A stretch of DNA of 64,000 nucleotides from JAFGKK01 sp964521085 (GTDB taxonomy: Bacteria > Chloroflexota > Anaerolineae > Anaerolineales > RBG-16-64-43): assembly GCA_964521085.1 (NCBI GenBank), contig CAZFPL010000001.1, positions 1-64,000 of the forward strand. The letters are read 5' to 3'. Below the pieces are notes generated by a model. The model worked only from the letters and a program-made list of their open reading frames with translations. It did no database searches and was not told where the DNA came from. The position numbers were made by a program, and so were the translations under genes. Below are positions 34,005 to 41,565 of this stretch, piece after piece; the first letter of the stretch is position 1, and each line of letters begins with the position of its first letter.

Positions 34005-35003
34005 TTATCCCGAAGCCGCGCAGCGGAAACCCAGGTTGTAGTTCCAGTACCAGTCCTTCGAGCGGTAGCGGAGAGTTACGCGCATCCACCAGTACCCGTT
34101 CGTCCAAGAGGCGCCGCGCCAAGATCGTTCGCCGCTCTCCGTCAGTTCTTCCCGTCCGTCGGTTGCGCTGTAAGGATAATCCATGATGAGCGATGAGGTC
34201 CACTCCCAGACATTTCCGGCCATATCCATCACCCCGTAAGGGCTCGCGCCGTCGGGAAAGCTCCCCACCGGCGCGGTGTCGGCGAAACCGTCGTTGTATT
34301 CACTGTTGGCTTGGGGCAGCGGGCAGTTGATATCACAAAGGTTCGCCACCGTCGAGCTCAATGGATCGTTGCCCCAGGTGTATTTGCGTCCGTCCGTGCC
34401 GCGGGCGGCTTTCTCCCATTCCGCTTCGGTCGGCAGCCTTCGGCCGGCCCATTCGCAATAATGCCGTGCCATGTGCCAGCTTACCCAGATAACGGGATAA
34501 TTCTGATACTCCGGATTGCGGAAATAGGAATAGCGGGTTCCGGAACTGAATAAATGGGGAACTTCGCAGGTGCCGGCATCCACGCACAACGCATATTGGC
34601 CGTTGGTCACTTCGTATTTGTCAATCCAATGCGCGTCCAGATAGACCGTGTGCACGGGAGTTTCGGGATAGGCACGCCCATTCTCAAAGGATTTCTTGGC
34701 GTCATTGTCGTCCGATCCCATGATGAACTCGCCCGCCGGGACATATACCTGGATCATCCCGTCGATTTCCATGACCCTGCTCGTTCCCGGAGACGGTGTT
34801 GCGGTCGTGGTTGACGTCGGGGACGAGGTCGGCTGGGGAGGGGTGAACGTGGGTTCCTTGTCGATCGATATGGGGGAAGAGATGATTTTCGCCGTCGCGG
34901 CGGTGGATGGTTCAAGGACCGCCGTAGGAGAACAGGCGGTGAAGAGTAATCCCAGAAGAATGGGATAGCTCCAAGCGGGAAACCGCGTCCAAGTTTTTCG
35001 CAT
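34005..35003 (-). CDS. Lipoprotein with FGE-sulfatase (SUMF1) domain
   Basis: 332 residues. The signal peptide ends in a lipobox (LLFTACSP). A long Thr/Ser/Pro linker follows to about residue 75, then a formylglycine-generating-enzyme-like domain. It begins with VYVPAGEFIMGSDD and includes DKYEVTNGQYALC, RRLPTEAEWEKAARG, GVMDMAGNVWEWTSS and GFRCAASG. Cysteines for the copper site of true FGE are not convincingly present, so this is more likely a FGE-like binding or surface domain, common in Chloroflexota. It is convergent with the GH9 gene. Confidence 0.9.
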   Translation of the reverse strand: MRKTWTRFPAWSYPILLGLLFTACSPTAVLEPSTAATAKIISSPISIDKEPTFTPPQPTSSPTSTTTATPSPGTSRVMEIDGMIQVYVPAGEFIMGSDDNDAKKSFENGRAYPETPVHTVYLDAHWIDKYEVTNGQYALCVDAGTCEVPHLFSSGTRYSYFRNPEYQNYPVIWVSWHMARHYCEWAGRRLPTEAEWEKAARGTDGRKYTWGNDPLSSTVANLCDINCPLPQANSEYNDGFADTAPVGSFPDGASPYGVMDMAGNVWEWTSSLIMDYPYSATDGREELTESGERSWRGASWTNGYWWMRVTLRYRSKDWYWNYNLGFRCAASG

Positions 35004-35178
35004 GGTTGGATTTTAAACCATTATAACCCTTGCGGTAAATCCCGGACGATCGGATGGAAAGCGGCCGTCTCTACTTTTTCCTTTTAGAGACTTTAATGGC
35101 TGAGCTTGTGCCTCCCTTTCCCTCACCCTCCCGCAGGAGGGGTGCTCGCGTAAGATAGCCGGGATGAGTTTATTCCGA

Positions 35179-35224
35179 TCAGATCCCCGCGCAATAAGCA
35201 AGGCCGATTGTCCCCCGTCCCACC
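35179..35224 (-). pseudogene. Duplicate copy of a degV 3' end
   Basis: Read on the minus strand, this encodes VGRGTIGLAYCAGI and a stop, matching the last residues of the intact DegV encoded at 35316 (VGPGTIGLAYCAGI). Roughly one base in five differs. A palindrome at 35221-35295 separates it from the intact gene end. Confidence 0.8.
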
Positions 35225-35295
35225 CCTGCTTCGCAATTCCGTCACCAACCAAGGAAGGGTTGGTGACGGCTTCGCTGGGGCTGGCCTTCACTCCG
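35221..35295. repeat. GCTTCGC-framed palindrome behind degV
   Basis: The 12-bp perfect stem CCGTCACCAACC / GGTTGGTGACGG (35239-35250 with 35258-35269) sits between CCCCTGCTTCGCAA and GCTTCGCTGGGGCTGGCC. The same frame with other stems occurs at 2892-3021 and 37634-37711. Confidence 0.85.
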
Positions 35296-35315
35296 AAACG
35301 TAAGTTACTGCTCTG

Positions 35316-36164
35316 CTAAATCCCAGCGCAATACGCTAAGCCTATTGTCCCGGGTCCGACGTGCGTTCCGATCACCGGGCTGACCTCGCTGAAGACCGAC
35401 TCCACCGGATGAAAACGCTTCTCGGCTGTTTTCAGGAGCTCGTGGGCTTCCTCTTCCGCGGCGGCTTGCAGCGTCCCGATCCGCACCGGCCGGCGCGAAC
35501 CGATGCGCTCCTCGATGATGTCGAGCATACGCTCGGTCGCTTTGCGCTTGGTGCGCACCTTGGCGATCGCCTCCACTTTGCCTTCGTGAAGCGTGAGCAG
35601 CGGTTTCATGTTCAAAGCCGTTCCCAGAAATGCCGCCGCGCCGCCGATCCGTCCTCCGCGGTGAAGAAATTCCAGCGTGTCCACGACGAAGATCACGCCG
35701 CTGCATTCCACCGCCCGGCGGGCGGCCTGCGCGGCTTCCGCCAATCCGGCGCCGCTTTGCACGGCCCGGGCGGCCGTGAGCGCGCAGAATCCCAATGCCA
35801 TCGCCGTGGTGAGCGTGTCCACGATCTCAATCGAAGCGCCGGGAAAGGCCGCTTTGGCCTGAACCGCGGAATCCACCGTGCCGGAAAGCTTGCTCGATAT
35901 GAGCACCGCCAGGATGGAATCGCCGGCCGCGACGATCGGAGCGAAAACTTTCTTGAACTCGTCGGGGGTCGTTTGCGACGTGGAAGGCATTACTTTGGCT
36001 GTTTTCAGACGCTTGTAAAATTCCGGCGGGGTGATTTCCACGCCGTCGAGGAATGTTTCGTTTCCCCAGACTACCGTCAGCGGAACTATCTGCAATCCAT
36101 GCTGCGTAACGAGCGGAGCGGGAATATAGGCGGTACTGTCCGTGATGACAACGGTTTTTCCCAT
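35316..36164 (-). CDS. DegV family fatty-acid-binding protein
   Basis: 282 residues. VVITDSTAYIP is the DegV first strand, and PSTSQTTPDEF and LISSKLSGT are the fatty-acid head-group and kinase-contact motifs. LEFLHRGGRIGG and IGTHVGPGTIGLAYCAGI are near the end. DegV proteins bind fatty acids and can present them to a FakA-type kinase; no fakA is seen here. ATG 36164 is preferred over longer frames because TTTGGAGGGACAGC precedes it. A close paralog lies at 37732, and both have the same repeat arrangement at their 3' ends. Confidence 0.93.
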   Translation of the reverse strand: MGKTVVITDSTAYIPAPLVTQHGLQIVPLTVVWGNETFLDGVEITPPEFYKRLKTAKVMPSTSQTTPDEFKKVFAPIVAAGDSILAVLISSKLSGTVDSAVQAKAAFPGASIEIVDTLTTAMALGFCALTAARAVQSGAGLAEAAQAARRAVECSGVIFVVDTLEFLHRGGRIGGAAAFLGTALNMKPLLTLHEGKVEAIAKVRTKRKATERMLDIIEERIGSRRPVRIGTLQAAAEEEAHELLKTAEKRFHPVESVFSEVSPVIGTHVGPGTIGLAYCAGI

Positions 36165-36371
36165 GCTGTCCCTCCAAACGGAAAAAAGGTGGTTGGATCG
36201 GATTAAACCGTGCCGCGGAATGCAAACGCGGCCCGGCGCCGCTTTCAACAGTAGAAACACTCTTCCCGGGCGGTTGGATGCGCGGATTGTTTTCACGGCT
36301 TGACTCTCCCGCAACGGGAGGGTGTACATTGCCTTTCCCATGCATCCGCATGAGGTTAAAGGAGAGGAAAA

Positions 36372-37436
36372 ATGGAGAAATCGACCGTGAAACTGATCAG
36401 CCTGCCCCATAAGGTCTGCGGCCTAACCTGCATGATCAATGGCCTGGAAGACCTGTACGAGCAAAAGACGGGCGTCCGCCCGCCCGACTGGCTGTTTTTG
36501 CACCTGAGCGGCTTATTGGGGTTCGTCTACATTAAGAATATGAACGCGCCCGCGCCGCGCATGGTTTTCTGGGGGATGCAGATCGCCAAATATCAATATG
36601 CGGAATTGGCGGACGTTGTCGGATTCCGGTGGCAAATGGCGTCAAACCGGGGGTTCCCGTATACGCTTCAGCGTGTCCGGAAGTCCATCGACGAAGGCAC
36701 CCCCGCCATCCTGGGCGCTTTGGATATGTTTCATCTGCCCTACTACGGCCGGTTCTATCATAAAATCCATGTGCCGATTCATCACGTGCTGATGGTGGGA
36801 TACGACGACGAACGGGATGCCGCGCTCGTGCTCGATTGTGACCGGCCGGAGGTGCAGAGGGTTCCCTATCCGGACCTGGAAGCGGCCTGGAACATCGACA
36901 ACCCCGGCCTGGGGAAAAAGAACACCTTCTACACTTTTGAATTCCGGAATCGCCCTGCCGGGGTTGAGACGATCGCCCGCCGGGGGTTGTCGAAACGGGC
37001 TGCGGCGATGCTCGAAGCGCCGGTGGGCATGTTGGGGATCAAGGGGATGCGTAAACTGGCCCGCGAGCTTCCCCATTGGCCGTCCGAGCTTGGACCCAAA
37101 GGGCTGGAAATCTCGCTCCGGCATCTGGCCGAGTTTACCGGTTTTCCCCCCGTGCCGCCGAACCGCCTTACGGGGTATGCCGCCCCGGATAATCACCGCG
37201 GCGGGCGCGAGGTCTTCGCCGGGCTGTTGCGGCGTCTGGCGGACCAGTACGCCGAGCCTTCCTGGGCGAAGGCGGCGGGATTGTTCGACCGTTCGGGTCA
37301 GGGGTTGGAAAAAGTGACTGACGCGGTCGTGGATTTTCTCCTGAAGAAGAACGACACCCTCGACAGCGCCGCTGACATCATTTCGGAAATTGCAGACCAT
37401 GAAGAGCGGGCATTTCAAATCATTCGCTATGGATAG
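36372..37436 (+). CDS. BtrH N-terminal/C39-like papain-fold protein
   Basis: 354 residues, + strand between two minus-strand degV genes. The N-terminal half is a papain-fold domain of the BtrH_N/peptidase C39-like kind: a Cys in KVCGLTCMINGLEDL, His in IHHVLMVGYDDE, and Asp in ALVLDCDRPEV. The C-terminal half is helical (DUF4872-like). BtrH transfers an acyl side chain from a carrier protein in butirosin synthesis. Association with DegV fatty-acid binders would fit an acyl-handling function, but that link is inference. AAAGGAGAGG precedes ATG 36372. Confidence 0.75.
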   Translation: MEKSTVKLISLPHKVCGLTCMINGLEDLYEQKTGVRPPDWLFLHLSGLLGFVYIKNMNAPAPRMVFWGMQIAKYQYAELADVVGFRWQMASNRGFPYTLQRVRKSIDEGTPAILGALDMFHLPYYGRFYHKIHVPIHHVLMVGYDDERDAALVLDCDRPEVQRVPYPDLEAAWNIDNPGLGKKNTFYTFEFRNRPAGVETIARRGLSKRAAAMLEAPVGMLGIKGMRKLARELPHWPSELGPKGLEISLRHLAEFTGFPPVPPNRLTGYAAPDNHRGGREVFAGLLRRLADQYAEPSWAKAAGLFDRSGQGLEKVTDAVVDFLLKKNDTLDSAADIISEIADHEERAFQIIRYG

Positions 37437-37486
37437 CGCGGTGCGGAGCAGGGCAGGATCGGCCGTTCTCCGGCCCGATCACACAT

Positions 37487-37520
37487 GCGCCCGATCCGGT
37501 TTGGATCGGGCGCTGTTTTT
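37487..37520 (+). terminator. Rho-independent terminator
   Basis: A perfect 11-bp stem GCGCCCGATCC / GGATCGGGCGC with a GGTTT loop, followed by TGTTTTT. It ends the BtrH-like transcript. Confidence 0.92.
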
Positions 37521-37589
37521 CGCCGTGCGCGATTCCTTTATCTCTATTATTGGTTGGGTAAAATTGTTGGCCGGATCTGTTTTGAGAGG

Positions 37590-37633
37590 TCAGATCCCTG
37601 TGTAAAAGGCGATGCCGATTGTTCCCGGGCCGA
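37590..37633 (-). pseudogene. Duplicate copy of a degV 3' end
   Basis: On the minus strand it encodes VGPGTIGIAFYTGI and a stop, a close copy of the last residues of the DegV encoded at 37732 (VGPGTIGIAFCAGI). It is separated from that gene by a palindromic repeat, just as in the 35.2 kb locus. Confidence 0.8.
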
Positions 37634-37711
37634 CCCCCGCTTCGCATCCAGGTTGCCGTCAAAAACCTATGCCGATGGCAACATGCTTCGCGGGGGCAAG
37701 CCTGCACTCCG
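37634..37711. repeat. GCTTCGC-framed palindrome behind second degV
   Basis: Outer arms CCCCCGCTTCGC and GCTTCGCGGGGGCAAGCC enclose an inner stem GTTGCCGTC / GATGGCAAC with one mismatch. It is the same frame as at 35221 but a different stem sequence. Confidence 0.85.
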
Positions 37712-37731
37712 GAATGATCGTTTCCCCTTAA

Positions 37732-38580
37732 CTAAATCCCGGCACAGAAGGCAATCCCTATCGTTCCCGGACCGACATGCGTTCCAATAGCCGGGCTGAC
37801 TTCACTGAGGAAGCACTCATCCGGATGGAACCGGTCTTGCGCGGCTTTCATCAGTGCCTTCGCTTCTTCCGGGGCTGCAGCATGCAGCGGGCTGAGCCGC
37901 AGCGGACGCCGTCCCCTGATTTGTTCCTCGACTATATCCAGCATCCGCTCCGTGGCTTTGCCTTTTGTCCGCACGCTCTCCAGCGCTTCCACCTTGCCGT
38001 CCTGTACCGTTAAGATCGGTTTCAGGTTCAGGGCCGTGCCTAGAAACCGCTTTGCGCCGCCGATCCGCCCGCCGCGGTGCAGGAACTCAAGGGTGTCGAC
38101 CACAAAAAGCACGTTGGTGCATTCAATGGCCTGACGGGCAACCTTCGCCGCCTCCGCCATTCCGGCGCCGGATTGCACGGCGCGCGCCGCGGCGAGGGCG
38201 ATAAACCCGAGAGCCATCGCCGAACTGAGGGAATCCACCACCTCGATCGGAGCGGAGGGCATCGCCTTTTTTACCTGCATCGCGGAATCGATCGTACCGG
38301 AGAGTTTGCTGGAGATAAATACTCCCAGAATGGATTTTCCTTCCGCCAGGAACGGGGAGAAAATAATCGAGAATTCCTCAGGCGTCGTCTGGGAGGTGGT
38401 GGGTATTGATTTTGAATTTTTCAACCGGGCATAGAACTCCGTCGGGGTGATGTCCACCCCGTCGTGCAGGGTTTTTCCGTCCCAGATCACAGCCAGCGGT
38501 GCGACCTGCATGCCGTATTTCTTTGTTAGCTCTGGCGGGATATATGCGGTACTGTCCGTGACTACCACGACTTTTTCCAT
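37732..38580 (-). CDS. DegV family fatty-acid-binding protein (paralog)
   Basis: 282 residues, the same length as the DegV encoded at 35316 and clearly its paralog (VVVTDSTAYIPPELTKKYG, IPTTSQTTPEEF, FISSKLSGT, LEFLHRGGRIGG, IGTHVGPGTIG). The start ATG 38580 follows CTGGAGGACAGC. Both genes are followed by a palindrome and a duplicated 3' end, so the duplication probably included that region. The two copies may bind different acyl chains. Confidence 0.93.
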   Translation of the reverse strand: MEKVVVVTDSTAYIPPELTKKYGMQVAPLAVIWDGKTLHDGVDITPTEFYARLKNSKSIPTTSQTTPEEFSIIFSPFLAEGKSILGVFISSKLSGTIDSAMQVKKAMPSAPIEVVDSLSSAMALGFIALAAARAVQSGAGMAEAAKVARQAIECTNVLFVVDTLEFLHRGGRIGGAKRFLGTALNLKPILTVQDGKVEALESVRTKGKATERMLDIVEEQIRGRRPLRLSPLHAAAPEEAKALMKAAQDRFHPDECFLSEVSPAIGTHVGPGTIGIAFCAGI

Positions 38581-38726
38581 GGCTGTCCTCCAGGGTGTAA
38601 GACCTCGATTTCCAGGTATTATACCGGACAGGCGGGTATTCGGAAGTGAGGAAAGACAGGCTGTGGGAGTGATAACATGCTTCGTTTTGCATGGCAGGCT
38701 CCCGTTATGCGCCGGGAAATCCGCTG

Positions 38727-38763
38727 TTGACGGTTCTCTCCCGGCTACCGTACAATGCCCCGC
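38727..38763 (+). promoter_or_regulatory. Promoter for the ttuB-ttuA operon, probably leaderless
   Basis: -35 TTGACG (38727-38732), an 18-base spacer, and -10 TACAAT (38751-38756). The expected transcription start falls at about 38763, directly at the ATG at 38764, and there is no ribosome site. Confidence 0.6.
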
Positions 38764-38973
38764 ATGGAAACTCAGGTCCCGAAAACCATCCTTCTTCACC
38801 GCGGAAAACGGTTTGAAGTCCGTAGTGGAACCACCTTGCGCGACGCCATCCGTAAAATCGGTCTCTCCCCCGAAGCCATTCTGGCCGCCAGGAACGGCGA
38901 ACTCATCACCGACGACCGGATCCTGCTCGCGGGCGAGGAAATTCATCTCATCTCGGTGATTTCCGGAGGCTGA
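38764..38973 (+). CDS. ttuB: TtuB-like ubiquitin-fold sulfur carrier
   Basis: 69 residues in the MoaD/ThiS fold, ending in SVISGG. The C-terminal Gly-Gly is where the thiocarboxylate forms. The next gene encodes a TtuA-type tRNA thiolase and starts three bases after the stop. In Thermus thermophilus the TtuB/TtuA pair makes 2-thioribothymidine at position 54 of tRNA, which stabilises tRNA at high temperature. The pairing, not the fold alone, supports the name. An in-frame ATG at 38755 overlaps the -10 box and is less likely. Confidence 0.8.
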   Translation: METQVPKTILLHRGKRFEVRSGTTLRDAIRKIGLSPEAILAARNGELITDDRILLAGEEIHLISVISGG

Positions 38974-38975
38974 GG

Positions 38976-39965
38976 ATGAAGTGCCGCAAATGCGGGATTC
39001 CGGCCGCGATCAACATGCGCCAGCACAAACTGGCGTTGTGCCGTGCGCACTTCCTGGATTGGCTTCCGGAGCAGACGGAACGGGCGATCGAGCATTATAA
39101 AATGTTCGCGCGCGGGGAGAAGATCCTCGTCGCCGTAAGCGGGGGGAAGGATTCGCTCACCCTGTGGGATGTGCTGCACCGGCTGGGGTACGCGGTCGAC
39201 GGACTCTACATCGACCTGGGAGTCGACGAGCGGATCGGATATTCGGCGAAATCTCGCGCGCTGTGCGAAGGTTTTGCCGCCGCGCACGGGCTGCGGCTGC
39301 AGGTGGTCAGCGTGCCGCAGGAATACGGCGCGTCGATCCCCGAGGCGGCGCACCGGACGACGCGGGGCAAACATAAGCCCTGCTCGGTGTGCGGGCTGGT
39401 CAAACGCCATATCATGAACCGGATCTGCCGCGATCAGGAGTATGCCGCCCTGGCGACGGGGCACAACCTCGATGACGAAGCCGCGGTGCTCATGCACAAC
39501 GCCATGACCTGGTCCGGGGGGTACCTCGCGCGGCAGTCCCCGGTCCTGCCCGCCACGCGCCCCGGGCTGGCGCGCAAGGTCAAGCCGTTTTGCCGGATCT
39601 ACGAGCGCGAAACGGCGGCCTACGCCTTGATGCAAAAGATCGATTACATCTACGAGGAATGCCCGTTCTCCGAGGGCTCGTCCACGCTCTATTACAAAGA
39701 CATCCTGAACCGGATCGAGGAAGACCGGCCGGGAGCGAAACTTCAGTTTTATCTTTCGTTCCTGCAAGCCAAGGACCAGGGTTTGTTCGCCCCCGGCGTA
39801 TCCGGGGAAACGGACCTGCACGATTGCCCCTCCTGCACCCAGCCGACTTCCGCGCCGGGCAAATGCGCGTTTTGCAGATTGTGGGAAAGCCTCACCCTTA
39901 ACTCCCCTTCTCCCGGCATCAGCCGGGAGAAGGGGTTGGGGGATGAGGGGGATAGGAGCATATGA
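38976..39965 (+). CDS. ttuA: TtuA-like tRNA-5-methyluridine-54 2-sulfurtransferase
   Basis: 329 residues. An N-terminal zinc finger starts MKCRKCG and continues ALCRAHF. The PP-loop ATPase motif is AVSGGKDSLTLW. The iron-sulfur Cys residues are in KPCSVCGLVK and YEECPFSEG. A second zinc finger follows at the C-terminus (DCPSC...GKCAFC). This layout is that of TtuA/TtcA group I enzymes. The final roughly 25 residues are encoded by a palindromic repeat (39904-39935) and are not part of the family domain. The stop overlaps the next start by four bases. Confidence 0.9.
   Translation: MKCRKCGIPAAINMRQHKLALCRAHFLDWLPEQTERAIEHYKMFARGEKILVAVSGGKDSLTLWDVLHRLGYAVDGLYIDLGVDERIGYSAKSRALCEGFAAAHGLRLQVVSVPQEYGASIPEAAHRTTRGKHKPCSVCGLVKRHIMNRICRDQEYAALATGHNLDDEAAVLMHNAMTWSGGYLARQSPVLPATRPGLARKVKPFCRIYERETAAYALMQKIDYIYEECPFSEGSSTLYYKDILNRIEEDRPGAKLQFYLSFLQAKDQGLFAPGVSGETDLHDCPSCTQPTSAPGKCAFCRLWESLTLNSPSPGISREKGLGDEGDRSI
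39904..39935. repeat. Palindromic repeat inside the 3' end of ttuA
   Basis: A perfect 14-bp stem CCCCTTCTCCCGGC / GCCGGGAGAAGGGG with an ATCA loop, within the coding frame of ttuA. It is the same repeat type as those at hyp gene junctions. Confidence 0.9.
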
Positions 39966-40657
39966 AACAAATCAGGTTCTTTCCGCTCGTCACCGCCGTT
40001 TTCGTCACCGCACTGATCGTTTCGAATATCGTCGCCGTCAAGCAGATCCAAATCGGGCCCTTCAAACTCACGGCGGCGCTGCTCATCTTCTCGGTGTCGT
40101 ACATTTTCGGGGACGTGCTTACCGAAGTGTATGGATATGCCAAGGCGCGGCAGGTGATTTGGATCGGATTCGGCTGCAACCTGCTGGCGGTGCTGGCGTT
40201 TATCTCGGCCGGGGCGCTTCCCGCTTCCTCTACCTGGGCGCTGCCGGGATACGATTCGCCCCAGGCTTCGCAAGCGGCCTACGATGCCATCCTCGGGTAT
40301 ACGCCGCTGATCCTCCTGGCTTCGTTCGCCGCTTACCTGGTCGGTGAATTCATTAATTCGTACGTGCTGGCCAAGATGAAGGTTTGGACCGGCGGGCGTC
40401 GCTTGTGGATGCGGACAATCGGTTCCACATTCGTGGCCCAGATTGCGGATACGGGGATTTTCATTGGGATTATCGCGCTCGGCGGGCTGGTCGCTCCCGG
40501 CGATGTGCTGCCGATCATGCTCGGCGAATGGCTCTCCAAGATCGCCTATGAAGTGCTGGCCACGCCGGTCACCTATCAGATTGTGAACTGGCTTAAGCGG
40601 AAAGAGAACGAAGATTATTACGACCGGGATACGAATTTCACCCCGTTTGAATTCTAG
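39962..40657 (+). CDS. yhhQ: Queuosine precursor transporter (YhhQ/VUT family)
   Basis: 231 residues with five to six membrane helices. The family signatures are ALLIFSVSYIFGDVLTEVYGYAKAR, GEFINSYVLAKMKVWTGGRR and the conserved IADTGIFI helix. YhhQ imports the queuine/preQ precursor for queuosine synthesis in tRNA. It overlaps ttuA by ATGA, so it is co-translated with a tRNA-thiolation gene, giving a small tRNA-modification operon. Confidence 0.92.
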   Translation: MKQIRFFPLVTAVFVTALIVSNIVAVKQIQIGPFKLTAALLIFSVSYIFGDVLTEVYGYAKARQVIWIGFGCNLLAVLAFISAGALPASSTWALPGYDSPQASQAAYDAILGYTPLILLASFAAYLVGEFINSYVLAKMKVWTGGRRLWMRTIGSTFVAQIADTGIFIGIIALGGLVAPGDVLPIMLGEWLSKIAYEVLATPVTYQIVNWLKRKENEDYYDRDTNFTPFEF

Positions 40658-40664
40658 ACCTTCG

Positions 40665-41555
40665 ATGATGGAAAAAATACCTTCCATGCCGGTGAGTTTG
40701 ACACTTATCGCATGGTTGCTTGCCGGCTGCGGAGGGACACCCAAATCCTCGGCTTCGGGGGAAACACCGGCCGGCATCTCCATTGCGGAGACGGCGCCCA
40801 TTCCATCCGTAACCCTCTCCGAGATGCCTGCCGCCGAGGTGACGCAGAAACCATCCGCCGTGGATTCCGGATGGGAGTCCCTTGGCAGCGGATTGGAACG
40901 GCGGCGCATTACACTCCAGGATGCCGCGCGGACTGTGGTCGAAGAGATCATCCTCCTGCGGATCGACCCGGTTGTGTTTTCCTTCGACGTCGCCTATGAT
41001 CCGCAGGGAAAGGAACTGGATGCCTGGCAATCCTCGACCGGCGCGGAGGTTGTCGTCAACGGAGGATACTTCCGCAAAGAGCAGGGGGTGTTTGTGCCGG
41101 ATGGTCTGATCGTTGCCGGCGGAAAGGTTTTCGGCGAGAGCTACGGGGATTTTGCCGGTATGCTGGCTGTCCGCGACACCGGCCCCGAAGTGCGTTGGTT
41201 GAAACTCCGGCCGTATGACCCGCAGGAACCGCTTCAAGCCGCCGTCCAATCCTTTCCGGTTTTACTCAAGCCGGGCGGTCAAATCGGCTTTCCGGAGGAA
41301 AGCGAGGATTACATCAGCGCGAGGCGCACGGTGGTCGGGCAGGACCGGACCGGGAGGATCGTTTTCCTGATCGCCTCCCGGGGATATTTCACCCTGCGCC
41401 GGCTCAGCGTGTACCTGTATGAATCCGATCTCGATTTGGACGTCGCGCTGAATTTGGACGGCGGACCGTCGAGCGGGGTGTTGATTGCCGATCCGCGGGA
41501 GACCGTCCCTGCGGAATCCATTCTGCCGATCGTGATAACGGTCCGACGAAAATAA
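40665..41555 (+). CDS. Lipoprotein with phosphodiester glycosidase (NAGPA/DUF2233) domain
   Basis: 296 residues. The signal sequence ends in the lipobox WLLAGCGG. A linker of about 50 residues precedes a NAGPA domain, recognised by VVVNGGYFRKEQGVFVPDGLIVAGG, RRTVVGQDRTGRIVFLIASRG and LNLDGGPSSGVLIAD. The human namesake removes GlcNAc from phosphodiesters; bacterial members act on wall or exopolysaccharide-type phosphodiesters. The start could be the ATG at 40665 or 40668; the ribosome site is poor. Confidence 0.88.
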   Translation: MMEKIPSMPVSLTLIAWLLAGCGGTPKSSASGETPAGISIAETAPIPSVTLSEMPAAEVTQKPSAVDSGWESLGSGLERRRITLQDAARTVVEEIILLRIDPVVFSFDVAYDPQGKELDAWQSSTGAEVVVNGGYFRKEQGVFVPDGLIVAGGKVFGESYGDFAGMLAVRDTGPEVRWLKLRPYDPQEPLQAAVQSFPVLLKPGGQIGFPEESEDYISARRTVVGQDRTGRIVFLIASRGYFTLRRLSVYLYESDLDLDVALNLDGGPSSGVLIADPRETVPAESILPIVITVRRK

Positions 41556-41565
41556 TCCGCCGGTG

